Assembly (NCBI GenBank): GCA_963794415.1 | Contig: CAWCDI010000001.1 | Coordinates: 1,054,001 to 1,118,000, forward strand | Length of the DNA: 64,000 nucleotides | Reading direction: 5' to 3' | DNA from: CAVPTL01 sp963794415 | GTDB lineage: Bacteria > Actinomycetota > Thermoleophilia > Gaiellales > JAICJC01 | Shown: positions 15,634-26,065 of the stretch, in pieces | How the letters are laid out: each line of letters starts with the position of its first letter | Position numbering within the stretch: position 1 is the first letter of the stretch | The notes under the pieces: generated by a model | Databases searched by the model: none | What the model was told of the DNA's origin: nothing | What the model saw: the letters and a program-made list of their open reading frames with translations, nothing else | Made by a program: the position numbers and the translations under genes

Positions 15634-18151
15634 TCACCGATCCAGACGCGACCCGTGCCCGAAACTGCTGCCGCATTCGTAGCGCACGACCAGGTTCACG
15701 AGCCGGCCGGGCACCACGATCTCCTTCACGACCTGCTTGCCGTCGATGTGCGAGGCGACGTTGGGCACCTGCCGGGCGGCCGCGAGCACGTCGGCCTTCT
15801 CGGCGTCGGCCGCCACCACGACCTCGCCGCGCAGCTTGCCGTTGACCTGAACGGCGTAGGTGACCTCGTCTGACACCAGCAGCGCGGGGTCGGCGACTGC
15901 GGCCACGGCGCGTCCCAGAGCGCCGTGCCGCCCATGCGCTCCCAGAGCTCACACGCGATGTGCGGCGCGTAGGGCTGGATCAGCGAGACCGCGGCAGCGA
16001 TCGCAAACCGGCGCTGCTCGGGCGTCGCGCCGTCGGCGTTCTGGATGTCGCCAACCAGCTCGTGCAGCGCCGACTCCGCCGTGTTGAAGGCAAACCGGCG
16101 CCGACGTCGCCCGTGACCTTGTCGATGGCCCAGTGGGTCTTTCGCACCAGCGGGCGCGCCGGCCCGTCGGCCGAGACCGACTCGGGGAGACCCGGCCCCA
16201 GCTCGTCGAGCGACTCGTTCGCCAGCCGCCAGAGCCGCGCGAGGAACCGGTGGGCGCCTGCCACGCCGCCGTCGAACCACTCGGCATCCTGGTCGGGCGG
16301 GCCGAGGAACAGCGAGTAGAGGCGGGCCGTGTCGGCGCCGTACTGGGCCACCATCGCGTCGGGGTTGATCACGTTTCCGCGCGACTTGGCCATCTTGGCG
16401 CCCTGGTAATAGATCATGCCCTGCGTGAAGAGGTTCGCGAACGGCTCGTTGAACCCCACCAGCCCGAGGTCGTGCAGCGCCTTGGTGAAGAACCGCGCGT
16501 AGAGCAGGTGCAGCACGGCGTGCTCGACCCCGCCGATGTACTGGTCGACCGGCAGCCAGGCATCGACGATCTCGCGGTCGAACGGCGCATGGTCGTTGTG
16601 CGGGTCGGCGTAGCGCAGGTAGTACCAGGACGAGTCGACGAACGTGTCCATCGTGTCGGTCTCACGCCGCGCCGCCCCGCCACAGCGTCGGGCACGTGGT
16701 GCGGACCCAGTCCTCGGCGGCGGCCAGCGGCGAGCGGCCCCGGGGCGCGTAGTCCTCGATATCGGGCAGCACCACCGGCAGCTGGTCGTCGGGCACCGGC
16801 ACCATGCCGCATGCATCGCAGTAGACGATCGGGATCGGGCAGCCCCAGTAGCGCTGGCGCGAGAGCAGCCAGTCGCGCAGCCGGTAGGCGATCGTGCCTT
16901 CGCCGCGGCCCTCCTCGTCGAGCCACGCGATGATCGCCTCCTGGGCCTCGGGCGCCGGGCATGCCGTCGAACCGCCGGAGTTGACCAGCACGTCGCGGCG
17001 GAGTGCGAGACGTACGGGCCGTCCTCGGGCAGCTCGCCGTCGCGCGGGCGGATCACCGGCCGGATCTCGAGGCCGAACTGCACGTGCGAAGTCGAAGTCG
17101 CGCTCGTCGTGGGCGGGCACCGCCATGATCGCGCCGGTGCCGTACTCCATCAGCACGTAGTCGGCCACCCACACGGGGATCCGCTCGCCGTTCACCGGGT
17201 TGATCACGTAGCGGCCGGTGAAGGCGCCGGTCTTGACCTTCTCGGAGGCTCGCTCGACGGTCGAGAGCGCCGCCGAGTGCCGCACGTAGTCGGCCACTCG
17301 GCTGCTCGTGCTCGGTTCCCCGCGGCCAGCTCGAGCGCCAGCGGATGCTCGGGCGCGATCACGAAGAACGTGGCGCCGAACAGCGTGTCGGGCCGGGTGG
17401 TGAACACGGGCAGCTCGGCCCCGTCGTCGCCCTCGAGCCTGGAACGTGACGCGGGCGCCCTGCGAGCGGCCGATCCAGTTTCGCTGCATCGTGACGACGC
17501 GATCGGGCCACGACACGTCGGCGAGGTCGTCCAGCAGCCGGTCGGCGTAGGCGGTGATCTTGAAGAACCACTGCTCCAGGTTGCGCGACTCCACCTCGCT
17601 GCCGCAGCGCTCGCAGCGGCCGTCGATGACCTGCTCGTTCGCGAGCACGGTCTGGTCGACCGGGCACCACTTGACAGTCGCCTCGCTGGCGGTAGGCGAG
17701 GCCCGCCTCCAGCAGCCGCAGGAAGATCCACTGCGTCCAGCGGTAGTACTCGGGCTCGGCGGTCGAGAGCTCGCGCGACCAGTCGATCGACCAGCCCATG
17801 CGCACCATCTGCTTGCGGATGGCGGCGATGTTCTCGCGGGTGAGGTCGCGCGGATGGCGGCCCGACTTGAGCGCGGCGTTCTCGGCCGGCAGGCCGAAGG
17901 CGTCGTAGCCCATGGGGTGCATCACGCGGTCGCCGTGCGCGGCGCCGGAAGAGCGTGACCACGTCGCCCATCGTGTAGTTCTTGACGTGCCCCATGTGGA
18001 GCTCGCCCGACGGATACGGCAGCATCTCAAGCACGTAGCGCAGGTCGGAGGCGTCCTCGCCCGGCGCCGGGTTCGGCGCCTCGAAGATGCGCTCGTCGGC
18101 CCAGATCTTCTGCCATCTGGCCTCGATTGCTGCAGGGTCGTACCGCTCCAT
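15634..18151 (-). CDS. leuS: Leucyl-tRNA synthetase, about ten frameshifts in this sequence
   Basis: Spans about 839 codons, the usual length. It charges tRNA-Leu. The N-terminus reads MERYDPAAIEARWQKIW then YPSGELHMGHVKNYT (HMGH signature). The editing domain (FTTRPDTLFGATFFV), KMAKSRGNV (KMSKS equivalent) and a C-terminal tail (VQVNGKLRGEV) are all recognisable, but in alternating frames. Breaks occur near 17945, 17690, 17445, 17320, 17290, 17085, 17005, 16965, 16675, 16100 and 15905. The protein remains well conserved across the breaks, so I infer base-calling indels, not decay. The ATG is at 18151, 9 bases after a TAGACT box. Confidence 0.88.
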
Positions 18152-18160
18152 AACCGCGGC

Positions 18161-18166
18161 AGTCTA
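18161..18166 (-). promoter_or_regulatory. -10 box of leuS (TAGACT)
   Basis: TAGACT on the minus strand ends 9 bases before the leuS ATG, as at murJ. No T-box leader fits into the 50 bases between leuS and the divergent corA. Confidence 0.45.
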
Positions 18167-18189
18167 CCGAGGACGACCGGACGCGCCGC

Positions 18190-18195
18190 TACGCT
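18190..18195 (+). promoter_or_regulatory. -10 box of corA (TACGCT), leaderless
   Basis: TACGCT ends 6 bases before the GTG at 18202, the same spacing as at dnaJ and the XRE-TPR gene. Confidence 0.4.
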
Positions 18196-18201
18196 CGTTC
18201 G

Positions 18202-19121
18202 GTGGTGGCCGATGAGGTGACATGGATCGACCTGCTCGACCCCGACCGGGCCGCCCTCGAGGCCGCGTTCGCCGGGCGCCTCTACCGCGCGCCATGGATG
18301 CACTCCTCGCGCCGGCCGAGCACGACGACGAGCCGCGGCCCACCATCGAGAGCCACGGCGAGTACCTCTTCGGCGTCTTCCTGGTGCCCGTGGTCGACAC
18401 GCGGGCGACCGCGTGTTCTACCAGGAGGTCGACTTCGTCATGACCCCCACCCTCGTCGTCTCGGTGCGCAAGACCCCGCCTGGCGACCAGCCGTTCGACA
18501 CCACCGACGCGCGCGCCATGTACGAGCAGCACGGCCTGCACTCGGCCGGGATGCTCGGCTACCACCTGGTCGATGACATCGCCGAGCGCTATCTCGACCT
18601 CACCGACGAGTTCAACGCCGAGATCGACGAGCTCGAGGACAACATCGAGAACTGGCCGAACGAGCGCATCCGCAAGCGGCTGACCGGCCTGCGGCACGAC
18701 CTGCTGCACATCCGCCGCACCCTTGGCCCCACCCGCGATGCCGTGCGCAAGCGTGGTGGACGACCGGGTGCAGCTCGAGGGCGACGGCGGCCTCGACCGC
18801 GAGACCATGCTGCGCTACGCCGACGCCTACGACAAGCTGCTGCGCGCCTCAGAGGCGCTCGAGCTCTCACGCGACCTCATCGCCGGGGTGCGCGACTACC
18901 ACCAGGCCAAGGTCGCGAACGATCAGAACGAGGTGATGAAGAAGCTCACGGTCATCGCGTCGGTGCTCCTGCTCCCCACCTTCATCGTCGGCCTCTACGG
19001 CCAGAACTTCGCCGACATCCCCGAGCTCCGCTGGCACGCCGGGTACGGGTTCTCATGGTTCCTGATCATCGTGACCACCATCGGCCAGCTCTGGTGGTAC
19101 CGCCGCAAGGGCTGGATCTGA
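18202..19121 (+). CDS. corA: CorA-family magnesium/cobalt transporter, frameshifted, GQN motif
   Basis: About 306 residues over several frames; GTG start at 18202 or 18205 (VADEVTWIDLLDPDRAALE). The cytoplasmic domain continues as ESHGEYLFGVFLVPVV and VVSVRKTPPGDQPF, then the long stalk helix, and two C-terminal membrane segments. The pore signature, usually YGMNF, reads YGQNF. Breaks are near 18290, 18410 and 18755. CorA proteins form pentameric divalent-cation channels; the GxN variant may alter selectivity. It is divergent from leuS and convergent with the next gene, which it overlaps by 69 bases. Confidence 0.82.
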
Positions 19122-20016
19122 CCGCTCACGGCCGAACCACGCGACGTGGACAACCGCAGCGATCACCACGACCCAGAACCAGCCCCAGTCGAGCTGCGGG
19201 GTGAGCGCGCTCGGCAGATCCCACGAGACCGTCCCGCGCTTGATCAGCTGCTCGTTCCAGGCGTCCTGGGCGGCCACGAGGACGCCGTAGCCGAGCATAA
19301 GCGCCAGGTAGACCGAGAACGCCGTTCGCAGCGCCCGCTGCGGCACCAGGCCGATCCCGCGCGAGAGGAGCAGCGCCGTCAGCACGAGCTGCGTGCCGGC
19401 CAGGCCCTCGTGCAGGCCGCGGTGCACCGACGAGAGGTTGGGCTCGCCCGGCGTGGGCTGCGAGCCGCGGAACACCAGATCCAGCACCGGCGCCTGGTTC
19501 ACGTAGAACCCGGCTGCGCGCAAACATCCACGGGATCGCCACCACCAGCATCACGGCGGCGATCACGATCCGCAGGGTGTCGCCGCGCGATCGCGGCCGC
19601 GCCCACGCCACCGCCGGGGACTGGGCGACAACGGCCGCGACCAGCGTGAGTGCGAGCACGGCTCCGAGCGCCGCGGGCAGGTTCCGGTAGCGGGCCGTGA
19701 GGTCGGCCTGCGACACGATCCCGGGCACCGCGACCGTCAGGCAGAGCGCGACCGAAGCGATGGCGAGCGGGCGGTACCAGCCGCGCAGCAGATGCAGCGC
19801 GAGCACGAGCATCGCGATGCCCCCGATGGCAACGGGATAGTCGAGCCCCACCACCGTACGGCTGATGGCGCCGCGCGCGCCGGTCTCGTCGAAGTGGTAG
19901 GTCGCGCCGGCCGGCAGGCGCCAGTAGGTGATCACCGACACCAGCACCACCGGCACGTAGACGAGCCAGCTCAGCGCCAGCTCACGCACGCCTCGCCCGT
20001 CTCCGGGCGCGGTCAC
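19053..20016 (-). CDS. Hypothetical polytopic membrane protein, frameshifted
   Basis: About 320 residues; I do not recognise the family. The start is GTG 20016 in a GTGA overlap with the upstream MBL gene's stop. Roughly eight hydrophobic segments are seen (for example LALSWLVYVPVVLVSVITYW, AIGGIAMLVLALHLLRG, WGWFWVVVIAAVVHVAW). One indel near 19520 joins the two frames. A loop in the second part (NQAPVLDLVFRGSQ) sits between predicted membrane segments. The 3' end overlaps corA tail to tail by 69 bases. Confidence 0.6.
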
Positions 20017-21003
20017 AGCGCGCGCCAGCGCCCCGCTGCCGGCTGCTCGGCGCGCCCGCCGGCCACGAGCCGCTCGAGATGCGACAGCGATTCGACCAGC
20101 GCGAAGCGCTGCTCGTGAAAGCTCAGCGTGTCGCCGGGCCACACCACGCGGGCGACGTCGTAGGCGGTATCGGCCCCGGTGCGAAGCGCGGCGATGTGCT
20201 CGTCGAGGCGGTCGTCGTGGTGCGCGGCGATCTCGTCCGCGCGGGCGCCGGCCGCGGTGATGACCGGCCCGTGGCCCGGATAGACCACCGCGGGATCGAG
20301 CCGCTTGATCTCTGCCAGCGACTGCAGGTAGGCCCCCAGCGGGTCAGGCGCGGTCTCCGGCCAGCGGCCGACGTTGGGCGTGATCTCGGCCAGGAGCAGA
20401 TCACCGCCGAACATCCGCCGGGTATCCTCGCCGACGAGCACGATATGTCCATCAGCATGCCCCGCCAGCACCCGCACCAGAAACCGCTCGCCGCCGAGCT
20501 GGATGTGATCGCCGTCGTCCACGAGCTGGGTCGGCGGCGCCGGATCGACGGCCTCGCCGGTGTCGGCCGCGGCAGACCGCTCCGCGAGGTCGCGCGGCAT
20601 GCCGTTCTGCACGAAGAACCGGACGTACGGCTCGGAGCGGCGCGTCGCTTCGCCAGACGTCGGCCGACATGCGCGCATCGAGGCTCCCCTGCACCACGCC
20701 CTGCGCGCCGGTGAGCTCTGCCAGCGGGGCGCTCGCGCCGATGTGGTCGGGATGGAAGTGCGTGATGACGATGCGGTTGACGGCCGGGCTGCCGAGCTCG
20801 GTGAGCGCCACCGGCCAGTTGGCGACGGTGCGGCGATCGCCCAGGCCGGTATCGATCACCGTGACGCCGCCGCCAGGCTCCTCCACCACGTAGCAGTGCA
20901 CGTGGTCGAGCGCCCATGGCAGGGAGTGCGTGACGCGGGCAACTCCGCCGCCCAGATCCGAGATCTGGGGCGGGGGAAGCTTCTGCGACGCTGGTCCGGG
21001 CAC
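20013..21003 (-). CDS. Metallo-beta-lactamase-fold hydrolase (LACTB2/glyoxalase II-like), frameshifted
   Basis: About 330 residues. It begins MPGPASQKLPPPQ from GTG 21003. The zinc-binding motif is THFHPDHIG. Further motifs in the second frame are VRVLAGHADGHIVLV, GGDLLLAEITPN and YPGHGPVI, with a C-terminal winged-helix-like tail ending SHLERLVAGG. This is the layout of LACTB2-type MBL proteins. One or more indels occur near 20660. Substrate unknown. The stop overlaps the membrane-protein start. A TACCAT box (21010-21015) lies 6 bases before the GTG; the divergent amidase begins 17 bases away. Confidence 0.78.
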
Positions 21004-21020
21004 CGCGCCATGGTAGCGCT

Positions 21021-22438
21021 GTGACAGATCCGCTCTGCCTGCTCACCGCCACCGCGCAGGCCCTGGCGCTTCGCACCGGCGAGGTCTCGTCCCGCGAGCT
21101 CGTACAGGCCCATCTCGCCCAGATCGAGCGGGTGAACCCCGCGGTGAACGCCATGGTGACGGTGGTGCCCGAGCGCGCCGCTGGAGGCCGCCGAGCGAGC
21201 AGATGCACACCGGACAAGCGGCCTCGATCTGCCCCTCCTGCACGGCCTGCCGATCGCCCACAAGGACCTGCTCGACACCGCCGGGGTGCGCACCACGTAC
21301 GGATCGCCGGCGTTTGCCGATCACGTGCCCGACACCGACGCGCTGCAGGCCCAGCGGCTGCGCGAGGCCGGGGCGGTGATGCTCGGGAAGACCAATACGC
21401 CGGAGTTCGGGGCGGGCTCGCACACGTTCAACCCGGTGTTCGGCGCCACCCGCAATCCGTGGGACGCCGGACTCGCTCTGCGGGCGGCTCGAGCGGCGGC
21501 GCGGGTGCTGCGCTTGCCAGTCGCATGGTGCCGCTGGCAGACGGCAGCGACCTCGGCGGATCGCTGCGAAACCCCGCCGCGTGGAACGGCGTGGTCGGCC
21601 TGCGGCCCACCCCTGGGCTCGTGCCGGCGTGGCCCAACTCGTTGCCCTGGATGCCCTATGCGGTCGAGGGCCCGATGGCGCGCACCGCCGCCGACGTCGC
21701 GCTGCTCCTGGCCGCGATGGCCGGTCCCGACCCGCGCGGACCCGCTCTCGGGCACCGTTGCGCGGTTCGAGCTGCCCGTGTCGCTCGAGGCCGATCTGCG
21801 CGACCGCCGGTGGCGTGGAGCGCGTCGCTCGGCGGCCTGCCCGTCGAGGCCGACGTGCTGGACGCGCTCGCCCCAGCGCGCCGCGTTGTCGCGGATCTGA
21901 CTGCGGGCGTGGAGGCCGACGAGCCCGATCTGACCGGCGCAGAATGGTGTTCGAGCACTGGCGGGCCTATCTCATGGCCGCCGGGCTGGCCGAGCTGGCC
22001 GCCCAGGAGGGCGAGCGCATGAAGGAGTCGCTTCGCTGGAACGTCCAGCGCGGGCTGGAGCTGACCGTCGCCGACCTGATCGCCGCAGACGCGGCGCAGG
22101 CGCTCATCCGCGACCGCGTCGAGGCCTTCTTCGGCCGCTACGACTACCTGATCTGCCCGGTGACCCAGCTCTCGCCGTTCGTCAGCGCCGAGGAGTACCC
22201 CACCGAGGTCGCTGGCGTCGCGATGGGCTCCTACCTCGAGTGGATGCGATCGTGCTCACGGGTGACCGTGATGCTCTGCCCGGCGATCTCGGTGCCGGCC
22301 GGATTCACTGCCGAGGGGCTCCCCGTAGGCCTGCAGATCGTCACGCGGCCGTTCGGCGAGCTTCGCCTGCTGCAGTTGGCCCAGGCGCTCGAGACGGCTC
22401 TGGGAGCGGTGGATCAGCTCCCGCCGGCCATCGCCTGA
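21021..22438 (+). CDS. Amidase-signature-family amidase, frameshifted
   Basis: About 470 residues from GTG 21021 (MTDPLCLLTATAQALALRTG). Amidase-signature pieces are present in order: LLHGLPIAHKDLLDTAG (catalytic Lys region), GAVMLGKTNTPEFG, GGSSGGAGAALASRMVPLA (Ser-cisSer-Lys triad region) and the typical C-terminus PAISVPAGFTAEGLPVGLQ. Frames change near 21180, 21470, 21750, 21810 and 21945. These enzymes hydrolyse amides; the substrate cannot be told, and without gatB/gatC nearby it is not clearly GatA. It is divergent from the MBL gene with only 17 bases between starts. Confidence 0.82.
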
Positions 22439-22441
22439 GCG

Positions 22442-22463
22442 GCGGTAAACCGGAACACCGCCA
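22442..22463 (+). terminator. Weak hairpin after the amidase gene
   Basis: GGCGGT (22442-22447) and ACCGCC (22458-22463) can pair around a 10-base loop, four bases after the amidase stop. There is no T-run. Confidence 0.25.
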
Positions 22464-22538
22464 AAGACGTACCTGGAGTGCAACAATTCAGCGCGGAGCG
22501 AGACTGTAGTTCATCCGTTCAGACACGAAAGGATGCGA

Positions 22539-23192
22539 ATGTTTTTCAAGAAGGCAAGTGAGATCCCGGCCGCCGACCAGGCGCTGCCGGGCCGCGCTGA
22601 GGCCATCCCCGTTCCGGAGAAGCACGACGTGCTGGGCACACCGCTCCTGCCGCCGTTCCCCGAGAACGTCGAGTACATCGTGGTCGGCATGGGCTGCTTC
22701 TGGGGTGCCGAGCGCATCTTCTGGCAGACCCCCGGCGTGTACACCACGGCCGTCGGCTACGCCGGCGGAACGACGCCGAACCCGACGTACCGCGAGGTTT
22801 GCAGCGGAAAGACCGGCCACACCGAGGTCGTCCTCGTCGCCTACGACACCACCAAGATCTCGACCGAGGAGATCCTGAAGAAGTTCTGGGAGGGCCATGA
22901 CCCCACGCAGGGCATGCGCCAGGGCAACGACGTCGGAACGCAGTACCGCTCGGCGGTCTACTGGGTGAACGAGGCCCAGCACGAGGCGGCCGTCGCCACC
23001 CGCGACGCCTATGCGGCAGCGCTGGCCGAGCGCGGCAAGGGCGAGATCACCACGGAGCTCGCTCCGCTCGGTGAGTTCTACCCGGCCGAGGACTACCACC
23101 AGCAGTACCTGCAGAAGAACCCGGGTGGGTACTGCGGGATCGGCGGGACAGGCGTGACCTGCCCCATCGGCACCGGAATCGCCGCTGCGTGA
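22539..23192 (+). CDS. msrA: Peptide-methionine (S)-S-oxide reductase MsrA
   Basis: 217 residues. It repairs Met-S-sulfoxide in proteins. The catalytic motif is GMGCFWGAER. The N-terminal extension (MFFKKASEIPAADQALPGRA) and the YHQQYLQKNPGGYCG end are typical of the long actinobacterial/plant type, with further C-terminal Cys (GYCGIGG, VTCPIG) as possible resolving residues. I chose the ATG at 22539, preceded by AAAGGA at a good distance, over the in-frame ATG at 22533. The stop overlaps the next start (GTGA), so it is translationally coupled to the molybdenum oxidoreductase. The frame is intact. Confidence 0.92.
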   Translation: MFFKKASEIPAADQALPGRAEAIPVPEKHDVLGTPLLPPFPENVEYIVVGMGCFWGAERIFWQTPGVYTTAVGYAGGTTPNPTYREVCSGKTGHTEVVLVAYDTTKISTEEILKKFWEGHDPTQGMRQGNDVGTQYRSAVYWVNEAQHEAAVATRDAYAAALAERGKGEITTELAPLGEFYPAEDYHQQYLQKNPGGYCGIGGTGVTCPIGTGIAAA

Positions 23193-23868
23193 GTGAGCGC
23201 CGCGTAGGTCGGGCCGCCTTCCTGGGCGTCGTCGGAGCAGGTATCGCCGGCGTCTTCTCGGAAGCCGGCTCGACCGCGTGGCAGGCGGCCCGCTGGGCGA
23301 CATCGGGGGCGTCGTGCCCAACGCGCTTCAGGGGCTCTTCCCCACCGGCTGGCGGATCTACTCCATCAACCCGCCGTGGCCGACGTTTCACCCGGCCACA
23401 TACCGGTTCAGCGTCGGTGGCCACGTCGAGCACCCCACCACGTTCACGTGGCAGCAGCTCACGGCCCTCCCCACCGCCCACCAGGTCACCGACTTCCACT
23501 GCGTGACCGGCTGGACGGTGGGCGGCGTGCACTGGGCGGGCGTGCGCATGCAGACCATCTGGGACATCGTGAAACCGCTTCCCACCGCCAAGTACGCGAA
23601 CTTCATCTCGCTCGAGCACCCCTACACCGACACGCTCACCATGGCGCAGACGACGCTTCCCAACGTGATGCTCGCCCACACGATGGAGGGAAAGCCGCTG
23701 CCGCGCGAGCACGGTGCCCCGATGCGCGTGGTGATCCCCGAGATGTACGGCTACAAGGGCGTGAAGTGGCTCTCGCGGATCGAGCTCATGCCGAACCTCG
23801 AGGAGGGCTACTGGGAGCGCAACGGCTACGACGTGGACGGCTGGGTGGGCCGCTCGAATGGCTACTAG
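23189..23868 (+). CDS. Molybdopterin-dependent oxidoreductase (sulfite oxidase/MsrP-like), Tat-like leader, frameshifted
   Basis: About 226 residues. GTG start 23189 overlaps the msrA stop. The N-terminus (MSERRVGRAAFLGVVGAGIAG) looks like a twin-arginine signal, so the enzyme is probably extracytoplasmic. The main frame (from about 23285) has the Mo-pterin domain with the Mo-ligating Cys in VTDFHCVTGWTVGGVHWAG, plus LEHPYTDTLTM and LPREHGAPMRVVIPE. One indel is near 23285. It is followed by a cytochrome b gene that overlaps it by 11 bases. The msrA context suggests methionine sulfoxide repair as in MsrPQ; sulfite oxidation or nitrate-reductase-like activity are alternatives. Confidence 0.78.
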
Positions 23869-24481
23869 CCGCTCGGCATACGTCCCCCGCTTCGACGCGG
23901 CCGAGCGCACGCTGCACTGGCTCCTGGCCATCACGTTCCTGACGATGATGGTGAGCGGCCTCGTGCTCTACCTGCCCTCGCTTGCGACGATCGCCGCCGA
24001 CCGGGTGCTCTGGAAGACGATCCACCTGGCGTCGGCCGTCACGTTCTGGGGCGGCCTGCTGGGCCTGATCCCGGGAAACAGCCGCGCCTGCGCACCACTG
24101 CGCGCGAGATCGACCGGTTCGACGACGATGACGCGGAAGTGGCTTCGCTGGGCGGTGACGCGGTCGGGACAGGAGCCGCCGCAGGGCCGGTTCAACGCCG
24201 GCCAGAAGCTGAACACGGCCATCGTCGCGGGGCTGATGGTGGTGTTCACCATCTCGGGCACGCTGATGTACCTGCAGGAGCGCGACGCGCAGTTTCGCGG
24301 CACGAGCGCGATCCTGGTGCACGACTGGGCGACGTGGATCGCGGTGCCGCTGGTGCTCGGCCACCTCTACCTCGCGCTGATCCACCCGGCAACGCGGCAC
24401 TCGCTGCGCGGCATCACGCTGGGCACGGTGCGGCGCGACTGGGCCAGGCGCCATCACGCCAAGTGGGATCCCGATGCGTGA
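23858..24481 (+). CDS. Cytochrome b561/FdoI-like membrane subunit
   Basis: 207 residues from ATG 23858, overlapping the 3' end of the Mo-enzyme. Four membrane segments carry candidate haem-ligating histidines: TLHWLLAITF, KTIHLASAVTFWG, LVHDWATWIAV and GHLYLALIHP. It would pass electrons from quinol to the Mo-enzyme outside the membrane. The segment between about 24085 and 24140 is out of frame (two compensating indels); the other frame reads TTAREIDRFDDDD there. It is the last gene of the msrA operon. The 3' end forms part of the GGTGCC hairpin. Confidence 0.75.
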   Translation: MATSRSAYVPRFDAAERTLHWLLAITFLTMMVSGLVLYLPSLATIAADRVLWKTIHLASAVTFWGGLLGLIPGNSRACAPLRARSTGSTTMTRKWLRWAVTRSGQEPPQGRFNAGQKLNTAIVAGLMVVFTISGTLMYLQERDAQFRGTSAILVHDWATWIAVPLVLGHLYLALIHPATRHSLRGITLGTVRRDWARRHHAKWDPDA

Positions 24482-24506
24482 ACGGTGCCTGGCACCGCTG
24501 ACGCAT
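24474..24506. terminator. GGTGCCTGGCACC hairpin between convergent genes
   Basis: Core CGGTGCC-T-GGCACCG (24483-24497) with outer arms ATGCGT (24474-24479) and ACGCAT (24501-24506) that also pair. It separates the cytochrome b gene from the convergent PHP gene. Same family as the hairpins at 5708, 43971 and 56458. Confidence 0.55.
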
Positions 24507-24511
24507 GCCTC

Positions 24512-25456
24512 TCAGTAGCTGGACTGCTCGCCGCCGGGGTCGGTCGGCACCGGGAACGGGTTGCTCCAGGCCGAACGGCCCTGGGCGTCCTCGATCTCGA
24601 CGCGGGCATACGTCGCCTGCTCGGGGAACCGCATCACGGCGCTCACGATGGCGCCGTGCTCGTCGCGCCGTGTCACCTCGCCCCGCCACGCCATCATCTC
24701 GGCGTCGGCGTGCACCCGGCCACCGTCCCACGGCCCCGAGCGCAGCGTGACCGCGCGGGCGCCCGAGCAGCGCACCTCGACACCGGCGTCCCGCACGTCG
24801 ACGGCAGGATCTGCGGCCCCTCGTGGCGTAGAACGCGCCGGTGCGAAGCGCGTCCAGCACCGCATCGCGCGAGCGCTCCTCGGCTCGCACCATCGTCCAG
24901 GCCAGGTTCGAGTCGAGCCCCGGCGTGTGGCAGTCGTCGGTGGCGATGCCCAGGCACCGCGCCGCGCGTGTGCGTGCAGCACCGCGTCCCAGAACTCGGC
25001 CGAGCGGCCGTTGCCGTTGGTAAGCTGGCTGCCGCCGTTGATCAGCTCGATGCCGGCGAGCGACGGCGCGTCGAGAAACGCCGCCGACTCGAGGCCGCTC
25101 CAGTACGGGTGGGCCAGGAACGCGACGCCCCCGTGCTCGACGGTGAACCGCGCGGCGTCCTCGATCGACCCGAACTCGTCGTTCGGCTCGGGCAGACGCC
25201 TCGCATCCCAGCGCCAGGATGTCGGCCTCGAGGCCGCCGACGGGGCGCGCGGTGAGCTCGCTCGACGCGATCACCAGCATGCCGTCGCCGTCGAAGGACG
25301 TGACGAAGTGATGATCGGTGATCGCCAGCACGTCGTACCCCGCCCCGCGTAGTGGGCGACCAGCTCGGCGGGAGTGGCGTCACCGTCAGAGTTGGTGGTG
25401 TGCGAGTGCAGCTGGCAGCGCAGCCACTCGCCCGGGAGCTCGAAGGCGTTTGTCAT
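24512..25456 (-). CDS. PHP-domain metal-dependent phosphoesterase-like protein, frameshifted
   Basis: About 314 residues from ATG 25456 (MTNAFELPGEWLRCQLHSHT). PHP motifs are LHSHTTNSDGDATP (motif 1), AITDHHFVTS (motif 2), a later VAFLAHPYWSG-like stretch in another frame, and GIATDDCHTPG. It ends intact with FPVPTDPGGEQSSY. Breaks are near 25345, 25200, 24960 and 24800. PHP proteins act as phosphoesterases or histidinol-phosphatase-like enzymes; the substrate is unknown. A TAGCTT box (25464-25469) lies 7 bases before the ATG. Confidence 0.72.
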
Positions 25457-25482
25457 CGCGCCAAAGCTACCGGATCAGGCGC

Positions 25483-26065
25483 TCACGCTGCGCGCAGCTC
25501 CTCGAGCTGATCGCGGCGTGTTCGCGTTTCGCAGCGACTCGGGGATGCGGCAGCGCCGGCCGCGTCGATGCGGGTGACCGGCGCGTTGTCGGCGACCGCG
25601 CCGGCGCGCCGCTCGCCGCGCGACCAGCAGCTGCTCGATGAGCCCGCGGAGCTCGCGTGCGGTACGCCGCCGCCAGGTAGTAGTCGCGTCCGTCGCGGCC
25701 GGGCAGCGCGACCTGCGCCGTCGCCCAGCCGCGCAATCACCGCGCGCACGAAATCCGCATGCAGCAGCGGCACGTCAACGGCAGAGATGAATGCAACGTC
25801 GGCGCGGCCGTCGAGCGCCCGCATCCCGGCCGCCATCCCCTCGAGCGGCCCCTGCTCGGGCTCGGCGTCAACCGCGACCTCCACGCCCTGCGGCAGCGGC
25901 GGGAGCTTCTGCCCGGGGGCGGCCACGACCACCACCGGCCCCGTCGACCTCTACCAGTGCGGCGGCCACGTGCGCCACCATCGGCTTGCCGTTCCACGGC
26001 ACGAGCGCCTTCGGTGATCCCATGCGGGTGGAGAGCCCGCCCGCGAGCAGGATCGCTGCGTTCAC
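25483..26065 (-). CDS. mobA: Molybdenum cofactor guanylyltransferase MobA, frameshifted
   Basis: About 194 residues from GTG 26065. The nucleotidyltransferase start AAILLAGGLSTRMGSPKAL is clear, then AEPEQGPLEGMAAGMRAL and FISAVDVPLLHADFV (DxD-type metal site) in a second frame, with more breaks near the 3' end. MobA attaches GMP to molybdopterin to make the MGD cofactor needed by formate dehydrogenase-type enzymes. It overlaps the fdhD stop (GTGA), linking both to maturation of the molybdoenzymes in this region. Confidence 0.8.

Noticed and set aside
15634..18151. Programmed ribosomal frameshifting or introns in leuS
   Set aside because: Too many breaks (about ten), not at slippery or structured sites, and the same pattern hits neighbouring unrelated genes; sequencing indels explain it better.
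18152..18201. T-box riboswitch before leuS or valS
   Set aside because: The upstream gaps (about 50 bases each, shared with divergent genes) are too short for a T-box leader.
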